Shown: positions 18,531 through 27,756 of the stretch, piece after piece
How the letters are laid out: each line of letters starts with the position of its first letter
How positions within the stretch are numbered: position 1 is the stretch's first letter
From: Methylopila sp. M107
GTDB lineage: Bacteria > Pseudomonadota > Alphaproteobacteria > Rhizobiales > Methylopilaceae
Direction: 5' to 3'
Assembly: GCF_000384475.1 (NCBI RefSeq)
Contig: NZ_ARWB01000001.1
Location: forward strand, 3,661,039-3,725,038
Length of the DNA: 64,000 nt
Notes under the pieces: model-generated
Told to the model about the DNA's origin: nothing
Database searches by the model: none
Seen by the model: only the letters and a program-made list of their open reading frames with translations
Translations under genes and position numbers: made by a program

Positions 18531-19109
18531 TTGAGTGGACAGTCCGATCGATCGTCCGAAATGGCGGGGCTCGTCGCGCGGGTCGCTGACTTTCGTGACC
18601 GCGACGCCTTCGCCATCCTGTTCGACCACTACGCGCCGCGCCTTGCGGCCTACTTGCAGCGGCTTGGCGCCGACGCCGCGCTCGCCGAAGAGGTGGCGCA
18701 GGACGCAATGGTGGCGCTCTGGCGCAAGGCCGAGCAGTTCGACCCGCAGAAATCCTCGGTCGCGACATGGCTCTACCGGATCGCCCGCAATCGGCGCATC
18801 GACCTGCTGCGCCGCGCCCATGGCGGCGCGATGCGGCTTCAGGACATCCCGGATCCGGTCGACGATCGGCCGCGCCCGGACGAGGCCGTCGCGGCGCGCC
18901 AGTCCGAGACGCTGGTCAGGCGCGCCATGCGCGGCCTTCCGGCCGAACAGCTGTCGCTCGTAAGGCTCGCTTTCTTCGAGGGCCGCTCCCACAGCGAGAT
19001 CGCGAGCGTGACGGGGCTTCCGCTCGGCACGGTGAAGTCCCGCATCCGCCTCGCCTTCGGCCGCCTGCGCCGGCGGCTGGAGGATGACGGCCTGCAGGAC
19101 GCGACCTGA
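18531..19109 (+). CDS. ECF-family RNA polymerase sigma factor
   Basis: 192 residues. Region 2 is RDRDAFAILFDHYAPRLAAYL...EVAQDAMVALWRKA (about 20-75) with YRIARNRRIDLLRR (DNA contact). Region 4 is LPAEQLSLVRLAFFEGRSHSEIASVTGLPLGTVKSRI, a helix-turn-helix. It resembles the RpoE/ECF11 type, but no ChrR-like or other anti-sigma gene is adjacent. The TTG at 18531 is chosen: GGAG (18518-18521) is 9 bases upstream, and it lies just after the EcfG-like promoter. An in-frame ATG at 18471 would lie before that promoter. Confidence 0.88.
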   Translation: MSGQSDRSSEMAGLVARVADFRDRDAFAILFDHYAPRLAAYLQRLGADAALAEEVAQDAMVALWRKAEQFDPQKSSVATWLYRIARNRRIDLLRRAHGGAMRLQDIPDPVDDRPRPDEAVAARQSETLVRRAMRGLPAEQLSLVRLAFFEGRSHSEIASVTGLPLGTVKSRIRLAFGRLRRRLEDDGLQDAT

Positions 19110-19191
19110 CGATCGACAGGGTTGACCGATCGGCCGCCCGCTTGCGAGGAGACCTGCGCAACTTCATGGGTCGATCGGGGCGCGGGCGCAG

Positions 19192-20166
19192 GTGAAAGCC
19201 GTTCTGTGTGAAGAGCTCGGACCGCCCGAGCGGTTGGTCGTCGCCGACCTGCCCGACCCCGAGCCCGGCCCGCACGAGGTCGTCGTCGACGTCGCCTTCG
19301 CGGCGCTCAATTTCTTCGATAGTCTGATCATCGAGGGCCGCTACCAGACCAAGCCCGCGTTGCCGTTCTCGCCCGGCGGCGAGATGGCGGGCGTCGTCTC
19401 GGCCGTCGGCGCGAAGGTCGAGGGTCTTGCGGTCGGCGACCGCGTCGCGGGCTATCTCGGCTATGGCGGCTGCCGCGAGAAGGTTCTGGCGCGGCCCGAC
19501 CAGCTGACGCTCGTGCCGGAAGAACTCAGGCTCGACCGCGCGGCGGGGCTCATTATCACCTACGGCACTACGCTGCACGCGCTCGCGGACCGCGGCGGTC
19601 TGAAGCGCGGCGAGACGCTCGCGGTTCTGGGCGCGAGCGGCGGCGTCGGGATCGCGGCGGTCGAGGTCGGAAAACGGCTCGGCGCGCGCGTGATCGCCTG
19701 CGCGTCCTCGCCGGAAAAGCTCGAATTCGCGAAACGGCACGGCGCCGACGCGTTCGTCGACTACAGCCACGAGGACCTGAAGCTCCGCCTGAAGGAGCTG
19801 ACGGACGGACGCGGCGTCGACGTGGTCTACGATCCGATCGGCGGGGATTACGCCGAAGCGTCGATCCGCGCGCTCGCATGGCGGGGGCGGCATCTGGTGA
19901 TCGGCTTCGCGGCCGGCGACATCCCGAAACTGCCGCTCAACATCCCCATGCTGAAGGGCGCGGACGTGCGCGGCGTGTTCTGGGGCGCCCATGTCGAGCG
20001 CGAACCTTCCGCCCACCGGGCCGAACTCGCCCGCCTGTTCGACTGGGCGGCCGCGGGTGAGATTTCCGCGCCGATCGACGCCGTGCTGCCGCTGAGCGGG
20101 ACCGCGGAGGCGATCGGCCGGATCAAGCGCCGCGAGGCGCGGGGAAAGATTTTGGTGAAGGCGTGA
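19192..20166 (+). CDS. NADPH:quinone oxidoreductase (MDR family)
   Basis: 324 residues of the medium-chain dehydrogenase/reductase superfamily without structural zinc ligands. N-terminal GroES-like domain (MKAVLCEELGPPERLVV...LNFFDSLIIEGRYQ), Rossmann domain with GASGGVGIAAVEVGKRLGA near residue 150. Reduces quinones or enoyl/carbonyl substrates with NADPH; the true substrate is unknown. GTG start at 19192. The 82-base gap after the sigma gene and same strand leave open whether they are co-transcribed. Confidence 0.85.
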   Translation: MKAVLCEELGPPERLVVADLPDPEPGPHEVVVDVAFAALNFFDSLIIEGRYQTKPALPFSPGGEMAGVVSAVGAKVEGLAVGDRVAGYLGYGGCREKVLARPDQLTLVPEELRLDRAAGLIITYGTTLHALADRGGLKRGETLAVLGASGGVGIAAVEVGKRLGARVIACASSPEKLEFAKRHGADAFVDYSHEDLKLRLKELTDGRGVDVVYDPIGGDYAEASIRALAWRGRHLVIGFAAGDIPKLPLNIPMLKGADVRGVFWGAHVEREPSAHRAELARLFDWAAAGEISAPIDAVLPLSGTAEAIGRIKRREARGKILVKA

Positions 20167-20272
20167 GCGTGGCCTAGGTCGTCTTAACCGGTCGCGATGC
20201 TGGACAAGCACTTTTATGCATTTTTTGCATATAAGTCGGCTATCCATACTCCTGACGACGCTTACCCGTGGC

Positions 20273-20917
20273 CTACTTCCCCAGCGCCGCCCTCACCAGA
20301 TCCTTCGCTTCCGGGCTCGCCCATTCGGCGGGGCCCGGCAGGTAGCCGATCTCGCAGCCGGCGCGGTCGAGGATGAGCGTGGTGGGAAGGCCGGTTCCGC
20401 GCCCGACGGCCTTCAGGGACGACAGCACCTTGCCGGACGGGTCGTGGAACAGCGGCAGCTTCTGCGTCCCGATGTCGGCCAAAAACTTCTTCGGCTTATC
20501 GGCCGTCCCGAAATCGAGCGAGACGGGCACGACCTCGAAACCGTCGCCGCCCATCTCGGCCTGCAGCTGGTCGAGCGCGGGCATTTCCTTGCGGCAGGGC
20601 GCGCACCAGGTGGCCCAGAGGTTCAGCAGCACGACCTTGCCCTTGAATTTTTCCAGCCCGACATCCGCGCCCGCCGCGTCTTTGAAGCTGAGCTGAGGGA
20701 TGGGCCTCGGCGACGAGGGCGTCGCGACCGCCGCGACCTCTCCTTTCGCCGCGGCCTTGATCGCGGCGAGCGTCTCCGGGCTCGCCGCGCAGGCGCGCGC
20801 CTTGTCGTCGCCGTCGATCCCGTATAGGGCGAGCCCGCCGATCCCGAGAGCCGCAAGGTAGACCAGCAAGATCGGCCGGCCGAAGGGGCGGCGCGGTCCC
20901 GACGCCTGTTCTGACAT
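20273..20917 (-). CDS. tlpA: TlpA-like membrane-anchored thiol-disulfide oxidoreductase
   Basis: 214 residues. One N-terminal helix ([20 protein letters not shown], residues 15-34) anchors a periplasmic thioredoxin fold with [11 protein letters not shown] (Cys105, Cys108). TlpA proteins keep cytochrome-oxidase or cytochrome c thiols reduced. Divergent from argH with a 50-base gap, an arrangement seen in other Hyphomicrobiales. Downstream at 20216-20234 is a short AT-rich inverted repeat (TATGC-ATTTTTT-GCATA), perhaps a transcription end. Confidence 0.88.
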   Translation of the reverse strand: MSEQASGPRRPFGRPILLVYLAALGIGGLALYGIDGDDKARACAASPETLAAIKAAAKGEVAAVATPSSPRPIPQLSFKDAAGADVGLEKFKGKVVLLNLWATWCAPCRKEMPALDQLQAEMGGDGFEVVPVSLDFGTADKPKKFLADIGTQKLPLFHDPSGKVLSSLKAVGRGTGLPTTLILDRAGCEIGYLPGPAEWASPEAKDLVRAALGK

Positions 20918-20967
20918 CTCGAAAACCTCGAAGCGAGCGGCCCGATCGGGCCCCGAAGGACCGGACG

Positions 20968-22365
20968 ATGAGCAACGCGATGTGGGGCGGCCGGTTCGCG
21001 GAAGGACCGGACGCGGTGCTCGAGGCCATCAACGCCTCGATCGATTTCGACCGCCGCTTCTACGCCCAGGACATTCGCGGCTCCAAGGCCCATGTCGCGA
21101 TGCTCGCGGCCGCCGGCGTCGTCTCGAACGAAGACGCGAGCGCGATCTCCAACGGTCTGGACGAGGTGCTGGCCGAGATCGAGGCCGGCACCTTCAACTT
21201 CTCGCGCGCGCTCGAGGACATTCACATGAATGTCGAGAGCCGGCTGGCCGAGGTCGTCGGGCCGGCGGCGGGGCGTCTCCACACCGCGCGCTCGCGCAAC
21301 GACCAGGTCGCGACCGACTTCAAGCTGTTCGTGCGCGACGCCCTCGACGCGCTCGACGGCCAGCTGCGCGGCCTTCAGCTTGCGCTGGTCGAGAAGGCGT
21401 CAGCGCATGCCGGCTCGGTCATGCCGGGTTTCACGCATCTGCAGAGCGCGCAGCCGGTGACGTTCGGCCACCATCTGATGGCCTATGTCGAGATGATCGG
21501 ACGCGATCGCGGGCGGGTGACGGACGCGCGCAAGCGCCTCAACGAGTGCCCGCTCGGCTCCGCCGCTCTTGCCGGCACCTCATTTCCGATCGATCGCGAG
21601 ATGACGGCGCGCCTGCTTGGCTTCGACCGGCCGACCGCGAATTCGCTCGACGCGGTCTCGGACCGCGACTTCGTGCTGGAGACGCTGGCGCTCGCGGCGA
21701 TCTGCGCCGGGCACCTGTCGCGCTTCGCGGAAGAGCTGGTGCTGTGGTCGACGCCGCAGTTCGGCTTCGTGCGGCTGTCGGACCGGTTCTCGACCGGCTC
21801 CTCGATCATGCCGCAGAAGCGCAACCCTGACGCGGCCGAACTGGTGCGCGGCAAGACCGGCCGGGTCGTCGGCGCGCTGGTCGGCATGCTGACCGTGATG
21901 AAGGGTCTTCCGCTCGCCTATTCAAAAGACATGCAGGAGGACAAGGAGGGCCTGTTCGACGCGCTCGACACGCTCTCGCTTTCGATCGCCGCCACCGCCG
22001 GCATGGTCGAGGATCTGGAGCCGAACCTCGCCGCCATGAAGAAGGCGGCCGGCAGCGGCTACGCGACCGCGACGGATCTGGCTGACTGGCTCGTGCGGGT
22101 CGTCGGCATGCCGTTCCGCGAGGCGCATCACGTCGTGGGACGCATCGTCGGCAAGGCGTCGGCCGCGGGCGTCGCGCTCGAAAAGCTGCCGCTCTCCGAG
22201 ATGCAGGAGGTCGAGCCACGCATCACCAACGCCGTGTTCGAAGTGCTGGGCGTCGCGAATTCGGTGAAGAGCCGCACGAGCTATGGCGGCGCCGCCCCGA
22301 AGAACGTGAAGGCGCAGGCCGCGCGCTGGCGGAAGAAACTGGCGAAGGAAACGGCGCAAAGCTGA
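20968..22365 (+). CDS. argH: Argininosuccinate lyase
   Basis: 465 residues. Cleaves argininosuccinate to arginine and fumarate. The fumarase-superfamily signature [11 protein letters not shown] is at residues 277-287, with the catalytic Ser loop; [13 protein letters not shown] and [13 protein letters not shown] are present. ATG at 20968. Probably read with lptM and lysA, although a family A repeat lies after its stop. Confidence 0.96.
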   Translation: MSNAMWGGRFAEGPDAVLEAINASIDFDRRFYAQDIRGSKAHVAMLAAAGVVSNEDASAISNGLDEVLAEIEAGTFNFSRALEDIHMNVESRLAEVVGPAAGRLHTARSRNDQVATDFKLFVRDALDALDGQLRGLQLALVEKASAHAGSVMPGFTHLQSAQPVTFGHHLMAYVEMIGRDRGRVTDARKRLNECPLGSAALAGTSFPIDREMTARLLGFDRPTANSLDAVSDRDFVLETLALAAICAGHLSRFAEELVLWSTPQFGFVRLSDRFSTGSSIMPQKRNPDAAELVRGKTGRVVGALVGMLTVMKGLPLAYSKDMQEDKEGLFDALDTLSLSIAATAGMVEDLEPNLAAMKKAAGSGYATATDLADWLVRVVGMPFREAHHVVGRIVGKASAAGVALEKLPLSEMQEVEPRITNAVFEVLGVANSVKSRTSYGGAAPKNVKAQAARWRKKLAKETAQS

Positions 22366-22387
22366 AACGCTATTCGCCTTCGAAGGT

Positions 22388-22480
22388 CGTCATCCCCCGG
22401 TTTATCCGGAGGATCCAGGCCCGATCGTCGATCGCCGCGCATCCCAACCCTGGATGCCCCGGATAAACCGGGGCATGACG
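22388..22480. repeat. Family A palindromic repeat pair (CCCCGG variant)
   Basis: Left arm CGTCATCCCCCGGTTTATCC, right arm GGATAAACCGGGGCATGACG. Lies between argH and lptM. Confidence 0.75.
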
Positions 22481-22542
22481 GGCTAGGTTCTGACGCCAAA
22501 CTTGGTGTAATCGAACACGACCGAACCCAAGGACGTCCGCCC

Positions 22543-22737
22543 GTGCCGATCGCCCGCGTCACCGCCGTTGCACTCGCCCTGGCCGCAGCCGTCGCGCTGT
22601 CCGGCTGCGGGAAGAAGGGCAACCCCGAATATCCCACGGGCACGCCAATGGAGCAGCGGGCGAGCCCCGACGGATCGACCCACAAGGCGCCGAAGAAACC
22701 GACGCGCCCCTTCGTGCTCGACCCGCTCCTGAACTGA
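22543..22737 (+). CDS. lptM: LptM-like small lipoprotein
   Basis: 64 residues. Lipoprotein signal with lipobox LSGC (Cys22), then GKKGNPEYPTG and a proline/lysine tail. This is the LptM (YifL) pattern; in E. coli LptM assists oxidative maturation of the LPS translocon LptDE at the outer membrane. GTG start at 22543. Placed between argH and lysA as in many proteobacteria. Confidence 0.8.
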   Translation: MPIARVTAVALALAAAVALSGCGKKGNPEYPTGTPMEQRASPDGSTHKAPKKPTRPFVLDPLLN

Positions 22738-22780
22738 CGTTTTCGCGGCGAAGCCGCCGATCCATAAGCCGCAAAAGCCC

Positions 22781-24046
22781 ATGCACCATTTCGATTACGT
22801 CGACGGCGCCCTCCATGCCGAGGGCGTGCCGCTTTCGCGCATCGCCGAAGAGGTTGGGACGCCGACCTATGTCTATTCGCGCGCGACGCTGACCCGGCAC
22901 GTTCGCGTCTTCGACGAGGCTTTCGCGGGCGTCGACCACCTGATCTGCTACGCCGTCAAGGCGCTCTCCAATCAAGCGGTGCTGACGACGCTGGCGAAGC
23001 TCGGGACCGGCATGGACGTCGTCTCGGGCGGCGAGCTGATCCGCGCCCTGAAGGCCGGTTGCCCGGCCGACCGCATCACCTTTTCGGGCGTCGGCAAGAC
23101 GGCCGAAGAACTCGCGCTCGCGCTCGACGCCAAGATCCTGTGCTTCAACGTCGAGAGCGAGCCGGAACTGCGGCTGCTGTCCGAGATCGCGGCCGCCAAG
23201 GGCTCCACCGCGCACATTGCGCTCAGGGTCAACCCGGACGTCGACGCGAAGAGCCACGCCAAGATCTCGACCGGCTCCTCCGCCACGAAGTTCGGCGTGC
23301 CGATCGCCCGCGCGCGCGCAACTTACGCTGAAGCCGCGCGCCTGCCGGGCGTCCAGGTTGCCGGCGTCGACATGCATATCGGCAGCCAGATCACCGAGCT
23401 CGACCCGTTCGATCAGGCGATCGGGCGGCTCGTCGAGTTCGTCGGCGAGCTGCGGCAGGACGGCCACCGGATCGAGCATGTCGACCTCGGGGGCGGGCTC
23501 GGCATTCCCTATCGCGACTCGAACGCCGCGCCGCCGCTGCCCGTCGACTACGCAGAAATGGTCAGGCGCCGCACCAAGGGCATCGACGCCAAGCTGATCT
23601 TCGAGCCGGGCCGGCTGATCGTCGGCAACGCCGGCGTGCTGCTGACGCGCGTGATCTACGTGAAGGAGGTCGAGCAGAAGACCTTCGTGATCGTCGACGC
23701 CGGCATGAACGACCTGATCCGCCCGACGCTCTACGAGGCCTATCACGAGATCTGGCCGGTCGAGCGCTCAGACGACGCGGCCCGCATCCGGGCCGACGTG
23801 GTTGGCCCGGTCTGCGAGACCGGCGACTACCTCGCGCTCGACCGCGACATCCCGGCTCCGAAGGCCGGCGACCTGCTCGCTGTGATGTCGGCGGGCGCCT
23901 ATGGGGCGACGCAGTCGTCGACCTACAATTCGCGGCCGCTGGCGGCGGAAGTGCTGGTCGACGGCGACCGCATGGCGGTGGTGCGGCCGCGGCCGAGCGT
24001 CGAGGAGTTGATCGCGCAGGATCGCGTGCCGGAGTGGCTGGGGTAA
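22781..24046 (+). CDS. lysA: Diaminopimelate decarboxylase
   Basis: 421 residues. Last step of lysine synthesis: decarboxylates meso-diaminopimelate with PLP. PLP Lys60 in CYAVKALSN; VDLGGGLGIPY, EPGRLIVGNAG and CETGDYLA (active-site Cys from the partner subunit) are present. Follows lptM after 43 bases. Confidence 0.96.
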   Translation: MHHFDYVDGALHAEGVPLSRIAEEVGTPTYVYSRATLTRHVRVFDEAFAGVDHLICYAVKALSNQAVLTTLAKLGTGMDVVSGGELIRALKAGCPADRITFSGVGKTAEELALALDAKILCFNVESEPELRLLSEIAAAKGSTAHIALRVNPDVDAKSHAKISTGSSATKFGVPIARARATYAEAARLPGVQVAGVDMHIGSQITELDPFDQAIGRLVEFVGELRQDGHRIEHVDLGGGLGIPYRDSNAAPPLPVDYAEMVRRRTKGIDAKLIFEPGRLIVGNAGVLLTRVIYVKEVEQKTFVIVDAGMNDLIRPTLYEAYHEIWPVERSDDAARIRADVVGPVCETGDYLALDRDIPAPKAGDLLAVMSAGAYGATQSSTYNSRPLAAEVLVDGDRMAVVRPRPSVEELIAQDRVPEWLG

Positions 24047-24050
24047 TTTC

Positions 24051-24183
24051 CTTCTCCCCTCGCGGGAGAATGTGGCCGGAGCGAAGCGGAGGTCGGATGA
24101 GCGGGCCTTTCCGCCAGCGTGACGATTGATTCATCCTGAGGCGTCCCCTCACCCCGCCCCTCTCCCGCGAGGGGAGAGGGGGA
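24051..24183. repeat. Family B repeat pair
   Basis: Left arm CTTCTCCCCTCGCGGGAGAA, right arm CCTCTCCCGCGAGGGGAGAG. It starts within five bases of the lysA stop. The remaining 135 bases up to 24318 hold the leader of the next gene; I see no further gene there. Confidence 0.75.
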
Positions 24184-24318
24184 CGGAGACGTCACGCGCT
24201 ACGCTCACATCCGCTTGATTGCTCTCGCCCGCCCCATGCTGGCCATCCCGCCGGTCCATGCTAGCCTGTCGTCCGTAAGCGGGACGCGGGGGCCGGAGCG
24301 CGCAAGGAGAGCCGGCGT

Positions 24319-27021
24319 TTGAAGTCTGACGACAGCAACACGGGCGCCAAATCCCTGATCGACGGGGTGGCGACGCGCGCGCGTCTGGCGCTCGCCTGGG
24401 AAGGCGTGTGGCCCTGGATCGCGGCCGCGACCGCCGTCGTCGTGATGTTCCTCGCTGTCTCCTGGTTCGGCGTCTGGGACCTGCTGCCGCCCTACGCCCG
24501 CATGGCGGGCGTGTTGCTGTTCGCGGGCGCCCTCGTCGCGGCGCTCGCGCCGCTGATGCGGGCCGCATGGCCGGATCGGCGCGCGGCGCTCGCGCGCGTC
24601 GACCGCGAGAGCGGGCTCGCGCACCGCCCCGCCACCAGCCTCGACGACCGACTCGCTTCCGTTTCCGGCGAGGACCCGATGACGCGCGCGCTGTGGGCCG
24701 CGCATCGCGCGCGCGCGGAAGCCGCGGCCAAGGGGCTCAAGGCCGGCGCGCCGTCTCCAAAACTCGCCGCGCGCGATCCCTATGCGCTGCGCTTCCTGCT
24801 CGGCTTGATCGCGGTCGCGGCTTTCGCGGTCGCGGGCTCCGACCGGGGCGAGCGGGTGCTCGCGGCGTTCGACTGGACGAGCCCCGCGGCCGACACGGTC
24901 CCGGCGCGCGTCGACGCCTGGGTGGCGCCGCCCGGCTATACGGGACGCCCGCCGATCTTCCTGACAGCCCGCGCCGGCGGCGCGGCCGAGAGCCCGAAGC
25001 CGGATTCGGGCGCCGCGGCGATTCCGGACGGCGGCGGCGCCGAGCCGATCCGCGCGCCGCAGAACGCCACGCTCGTCGTGCGCGGCTCCGGCGGCCCGGT
25101 CGAGGTTTCGGTCTCGGGCGCGGCCGAAGAGCAGAAGTCCGAGGCGAAGCTTCCCGAGGGCGTGGTCGAGCGGAAGTTCAAGCTCGTCGGCGACGCCGAG
25201 GCGACGATCGTCTCGCCCGGCGCGCCGGACCGGCGCTGGGTGTTTTCCGTCATCCCCGACCAGCCGCCGTCGATCGAACTTGCGGGCCCTTTGAAGCTGA
25301 ACGCCCGCGGCACCGCGACGATCCCTTACGAGATCAAGGACGATTACGGCGTCGCGGCCGCCGAGGCGCGCTTCCGGCTGAAGCCGTCGGCGGCTGCGCT
25401 GCCGCCGGTCGCGCTGAAGAACCCCAAGCCTGCGCCCGCCGCCGCGCCGGCCCGCCCGCTCTACGAGGCCCCGAAGGTCGCGCTCGGCCTGCCGCGCGCC
25501 AAGGCGCGGGACGGCAAGGCCGAGGCTCCGCTCGACACGATGGAGCATCCCTTCGCGGGGGCGGAAGCCACCATGACTCTGGTCGCGCGCGACGACGCCG
25601 GCCAGGAAGGCGTGTCGAAGCCGCTGGAGATGCGGCTGCCGGCGCGGGAGTTCACGAAACCGCTCGCCCGCGCGCTGGTCGAGCAGCGCCGCACGCTGGC
25701 GCTCGACGCCGGCGCCAAGCAGAAGGTGCTGCAGGGCCTTCGGGCGCTTGCGATGTTCCCGGAACAGTTCACGCCGAAGGCCGGCCAGTATCTTGGGTTG
25801 ACCACCGCTTATCGCCGGCTTGAGATCGCCGGGACGGACGACGAACTGCGCGGCGCCGCCGACTACCTCTGGGAGATCGCGCTCCGCATCGAGGACGGCG
25901 ACCTGCCCGAAGCCGAGCGGGACTTGCGCGCCGCCGAGGAGGCGCTGCGCAAGGCACTGGAGAACGGCGCGTCCGAAGAGGAGATCAAGAAGCTCACGCA
26001 GGACCTGCGCGCGGCGCTCGAGAAATTCATGAAGGAGATGGCCGAGCAGCAGCGCCAGAACGGCAACCAGCAGCAGGCGCAGAAGGGCCAGAAAGGCGCG
26101 AAGGAGATCCGCCCGCAGGACCTTCGCAACATGATCGACAAGATGGAGAAGCTCGCCCAGTCCGGCGCCAAGGACGCCGCCAAGCAGGCGCTCGCGGATC
26201 TGAAGAACATGCTGGACAACCTGAAGAATGCGAAGCCGCAAGCGTCCGATCCGAACCAGCAGGCCCAGCAGCAGCAGATGGACAAGCTGCAGGAGATGAT
26301 CCGCGAGCAGAGCAAGCTGCGCGACCAGACCTTCCAGCAGTACCGCCAGAACGAGCGCCAGCAGCGCAACCAGCGCGGTAAGCCGCAACAGGGTCAGGAG
26401 GGCGAGCAGAAGCTCAAGGAACTCGCCGAGCGGCAGGAGCAGCTCCGCCAGCAGCTCGACCAGATGATGAAGCAGCAGGGCGAGAGGCAGGAGCAGGCGG
26501 AAGGCCAGCAGGGCCAGCAACAGGAACAGCAGGACGGCGAGAAGCAGGAGGGCCGGCAGCGCCGCCCCGGCGGCGATCGCGGTCAGGGCGAGAAGGAGAG
26601 CCAAGGCGAAGGCGACCAGCCCGGCCAGAACGCGCTCGGCGAGGCCGGCAAGAGCATGGGCCAGGCCAAGGGCGCGCTCGGCCAGGGCCAGACCGGCGAG
26701 GCGCTCGACCAGCAGCAGAAGGCGCTGGAGCAGCTCCGCAAGGGCGCGCAGGCGATGGCCGAGCAGCAGGGCCAGGGCCAGCCCGGCCAGCAAGGCCAGG
26801 ACGGCCAGCAGGGCGCCCGGAACGGCGAGGAGGGGCGCGACGACGACCCGCTTGGCCGCCCGGTCCGCCGCCGCGAGAGCGACGGCGACACCACCAAGGT
26901 GCCGGGCGAGATCGACGCCCAGCGCGCCCGCCGTGTGATCGAGGAACTGCGCAAGCGCCTCGGCGAGGCCGACCGTCCGCGCGACGAGTTGGATTATCTG
27001 GAGCGGCTGCTGACGCCGTGA
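24319..27021 (+). CDS. DUF4175 (TIGR02302-type) membrane protein with Gln-rich tail
   Basis: 900 residues. Two membrane helices lie near residues 33-75 and one at about 158-175; a large periplasmic, immunoglobulin-like region follows. From about residue 575 to 850 it is highly hydrophilic and rich in Gln, Glu and Gly (QQGQQQEQQ-type runs), likely coiled or disordered. The C-terminus ends with ELRKRLGEADRPRDELDYLERLL. TIGR02302 proteins are widespread in alphaproteobacteria but uncharacterised; an envelope role is inferred. TTG start at 24319 behind AAGGAGA. The low-complexity Gln tract also creates a long open antisense frame that is not a gene. Confidence 0.85.
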   Translation: MKSDDSNTGAKSLIDGVATRARLALAWEGVWPWIAAATAVVVMFLAVSWFGVWDLLPPYARMAGVLLFAGALVAALAPLMRAAWPDRRAALARVDRESGLAHRPATSLDDRLASVSGEDPMTRALWAAHRARAEAAAKGLKAGAPSPKLAARDPYALRFLLGLIAVAAFAVAGSDRGERVLAAFDWTSPAADTVPARVDAWVAPPGYTGRPPIFLTARAGGAAESPKPDSGAAAIPDGGGAEPIRAPQNATLVVRGSGGPVEVSVSGAAEEQKSEAKLPEGVVERKFKLVGDAEATIVSPGAPDRRWVFSVIPDQPPSIELAGPLKLNARGTATIPYEIKDDYGVAAAEARFRLKPSAAALPPVALKNPKPAPAAAPARPLYEAPKVALGLPRAKARDGKAEAPLDTMEHPFAGAEATMTLVARDDAGQEGVSKPLEMRLPAREFTKPLARALVEQRRTLALDAGAKQKVLQGLRALAMFPEQFTPKAGQYLGLTTAYRRLEIAGTDDELRGAADYLWEIALRIEDGDLPEAERDLRAAEEALRKALENGASEEEIKKLTQDLRAALEKFMKEMAEQQRQNGNQQQAQKGQKGAKEIRPQDLRNMIDKMEKLAQSGAKDAAKQALADLKNMLDNLKNAKPQASDPNQQAQQQQMDKLQEMIREQSKLRDQTFQQYRQNERQQRNQRGKPQQGQEGEQKLKELAERQEQLRQQLDQMMKQQGERQEQAEGQQGQQQEQQDGEKQEGRQRRPGGDRGQGEKESQGEGDQPGQNALGEAGKSMGQAKGALGQGQTGEALDQQQKALEQLRKGAQAMAEQQGQGQPGQQGQDGQQGARNGEEGRDDDPLGRPVRRRESDGDTTKVPGEIDAQRARRVIEELRKRLGEADRPRDELDYLERLLTP

Positions 27022-27034
27022 GGGGCGGGCCGGT

Positions 27035-27454
27035 TCAACCTGCCGAATAGGGGTCGAGGCACGGAACGCCCAGCGGCGCGAAATGGCGCATGTTGCGCGT
27101 GAGGACGGTGTAGCCGTGCGACGCCGCTATCGATGCGATCTGGATGTCCGCCCAACCCGGGTCGTGGCCCTTGGCCGCCGCCCGGTCGGCGATCTGCCCC
27201 GCGAGATGCGCCGCTCGGATGTCAAAGTCCAGAATCCGCTCGTCGTAGAGCCGTTCGACTCGTTCCCACCATAGAGCGAGGTCTGCCGCTTTGCGCGCGG
27301 CGCCGATACGGTTGAGCCGGGCGAGCCCCTCGTGAATCTCGGCGATCGTGATCGTCGTCAAAAAGATGAGGTCGAGATCGATCGCGACGGCGGGTTCGAT
27401 CGGCCGTTTTGCCGGATCGCTTATAGAGATGACGTTCGTATCCGCCACGAACAT
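27035..27454 (-). CDS. VapC-type PIN-domain toxin
   Basis: 139 residues. PIN-domain nuclease with acidic residues Asp5 (FVADTNVIS), Glu39 (IAEIHEG) and Asp103 (GWADIQIAS); the last in the usual context before IA..HG..vLTRN. VapC toxins cut tRNA or rRNA. The ATG (27452-27454) overlaps the antitoxin stop by one base (TGATG), so it is translationally coupled. A longer frame to 27565 is antitoxin shadow. Complete, probably active. Confidence 0.9.
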   Translation of the reverse strand: MFVADTNVISISDPAKRPIEPAVAIDLDLIFLTTITIAEIHEGLARLNRIGAARKAADLALWWERVERLYDERILDFDIRAAHLAGQIADRAAAKGHDPGWADIQIASIAASHGYTVLTRNMRHFAPLGVPCLDPYSAG

Positions 27455-27693
27455 CAGAAGTCGAGTTTCCTCATGGGACTCGGGTTGCGCCGAAGTTCCC
27501 GCCCGTCGATCGGAGCGCTCGTCAGCAACTCCCAAAGCGATGGTTTGTCGGTCGCCTTCTTCCACTCCTGATAGGAGGTCACGACGGCGATCTTCTTGCC
27601 GTGGCGGGTGATGATGGTCGGTTCGCCGTTGCGCGCGTCGGTCACGACTTCGCTCAACCGCGCCTTGGCCTCCGTGAAAGCGAGTTCCTTCAT
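27454..27693 (-). CDS. Phd/YefM-type antitoxin
   Basis: 79 residues. N-terminal DNA-binding half MKELAFTEAKARLSEVVTDARNG...TRHGKKIAVV is the Phd/YefM fold; the C-terminal half (WELLTSAPIDGRELRRN) should bind the toxin. Phd/YefM antitoxins paired with VapC toxins are known. Autorepression at the upstream ACCTATCTGGT/AGGTCA region (27724-27735) is possible but not shown. Confidence 0.88.
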   Translation of the reverse strand: MKELAFTEAKARLSEVVTDARNGEPTIITRHGKKIAVVTSYQEWKKATDKPSLWELLTSAPIDGRELRRNPSPMRKLDF

Positions 27694-27756
27694 GACCAGT
27701 CTGACCTATATCTCGCGTTTCTGACCAGATAGGTCATTTTTGGCGGCTTGTCGATC

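Noticed and set aside
20216-20234. Rho-independent terminator after tlpA
   Set aside because: TATGC-ATTTTTT-GCATA has only five AT-rich pairs and no T run after it; it is mentioned in the tlpA entry but not called.
24205-26793. Very long open frame (862 codons) on the minus strand
   Set aside because: It is antisense to the DUF4175 gene; its Leu/Ala-rich translation is the reverse of Gln/Glu codons. Frame and composition support the plus-strand gene.
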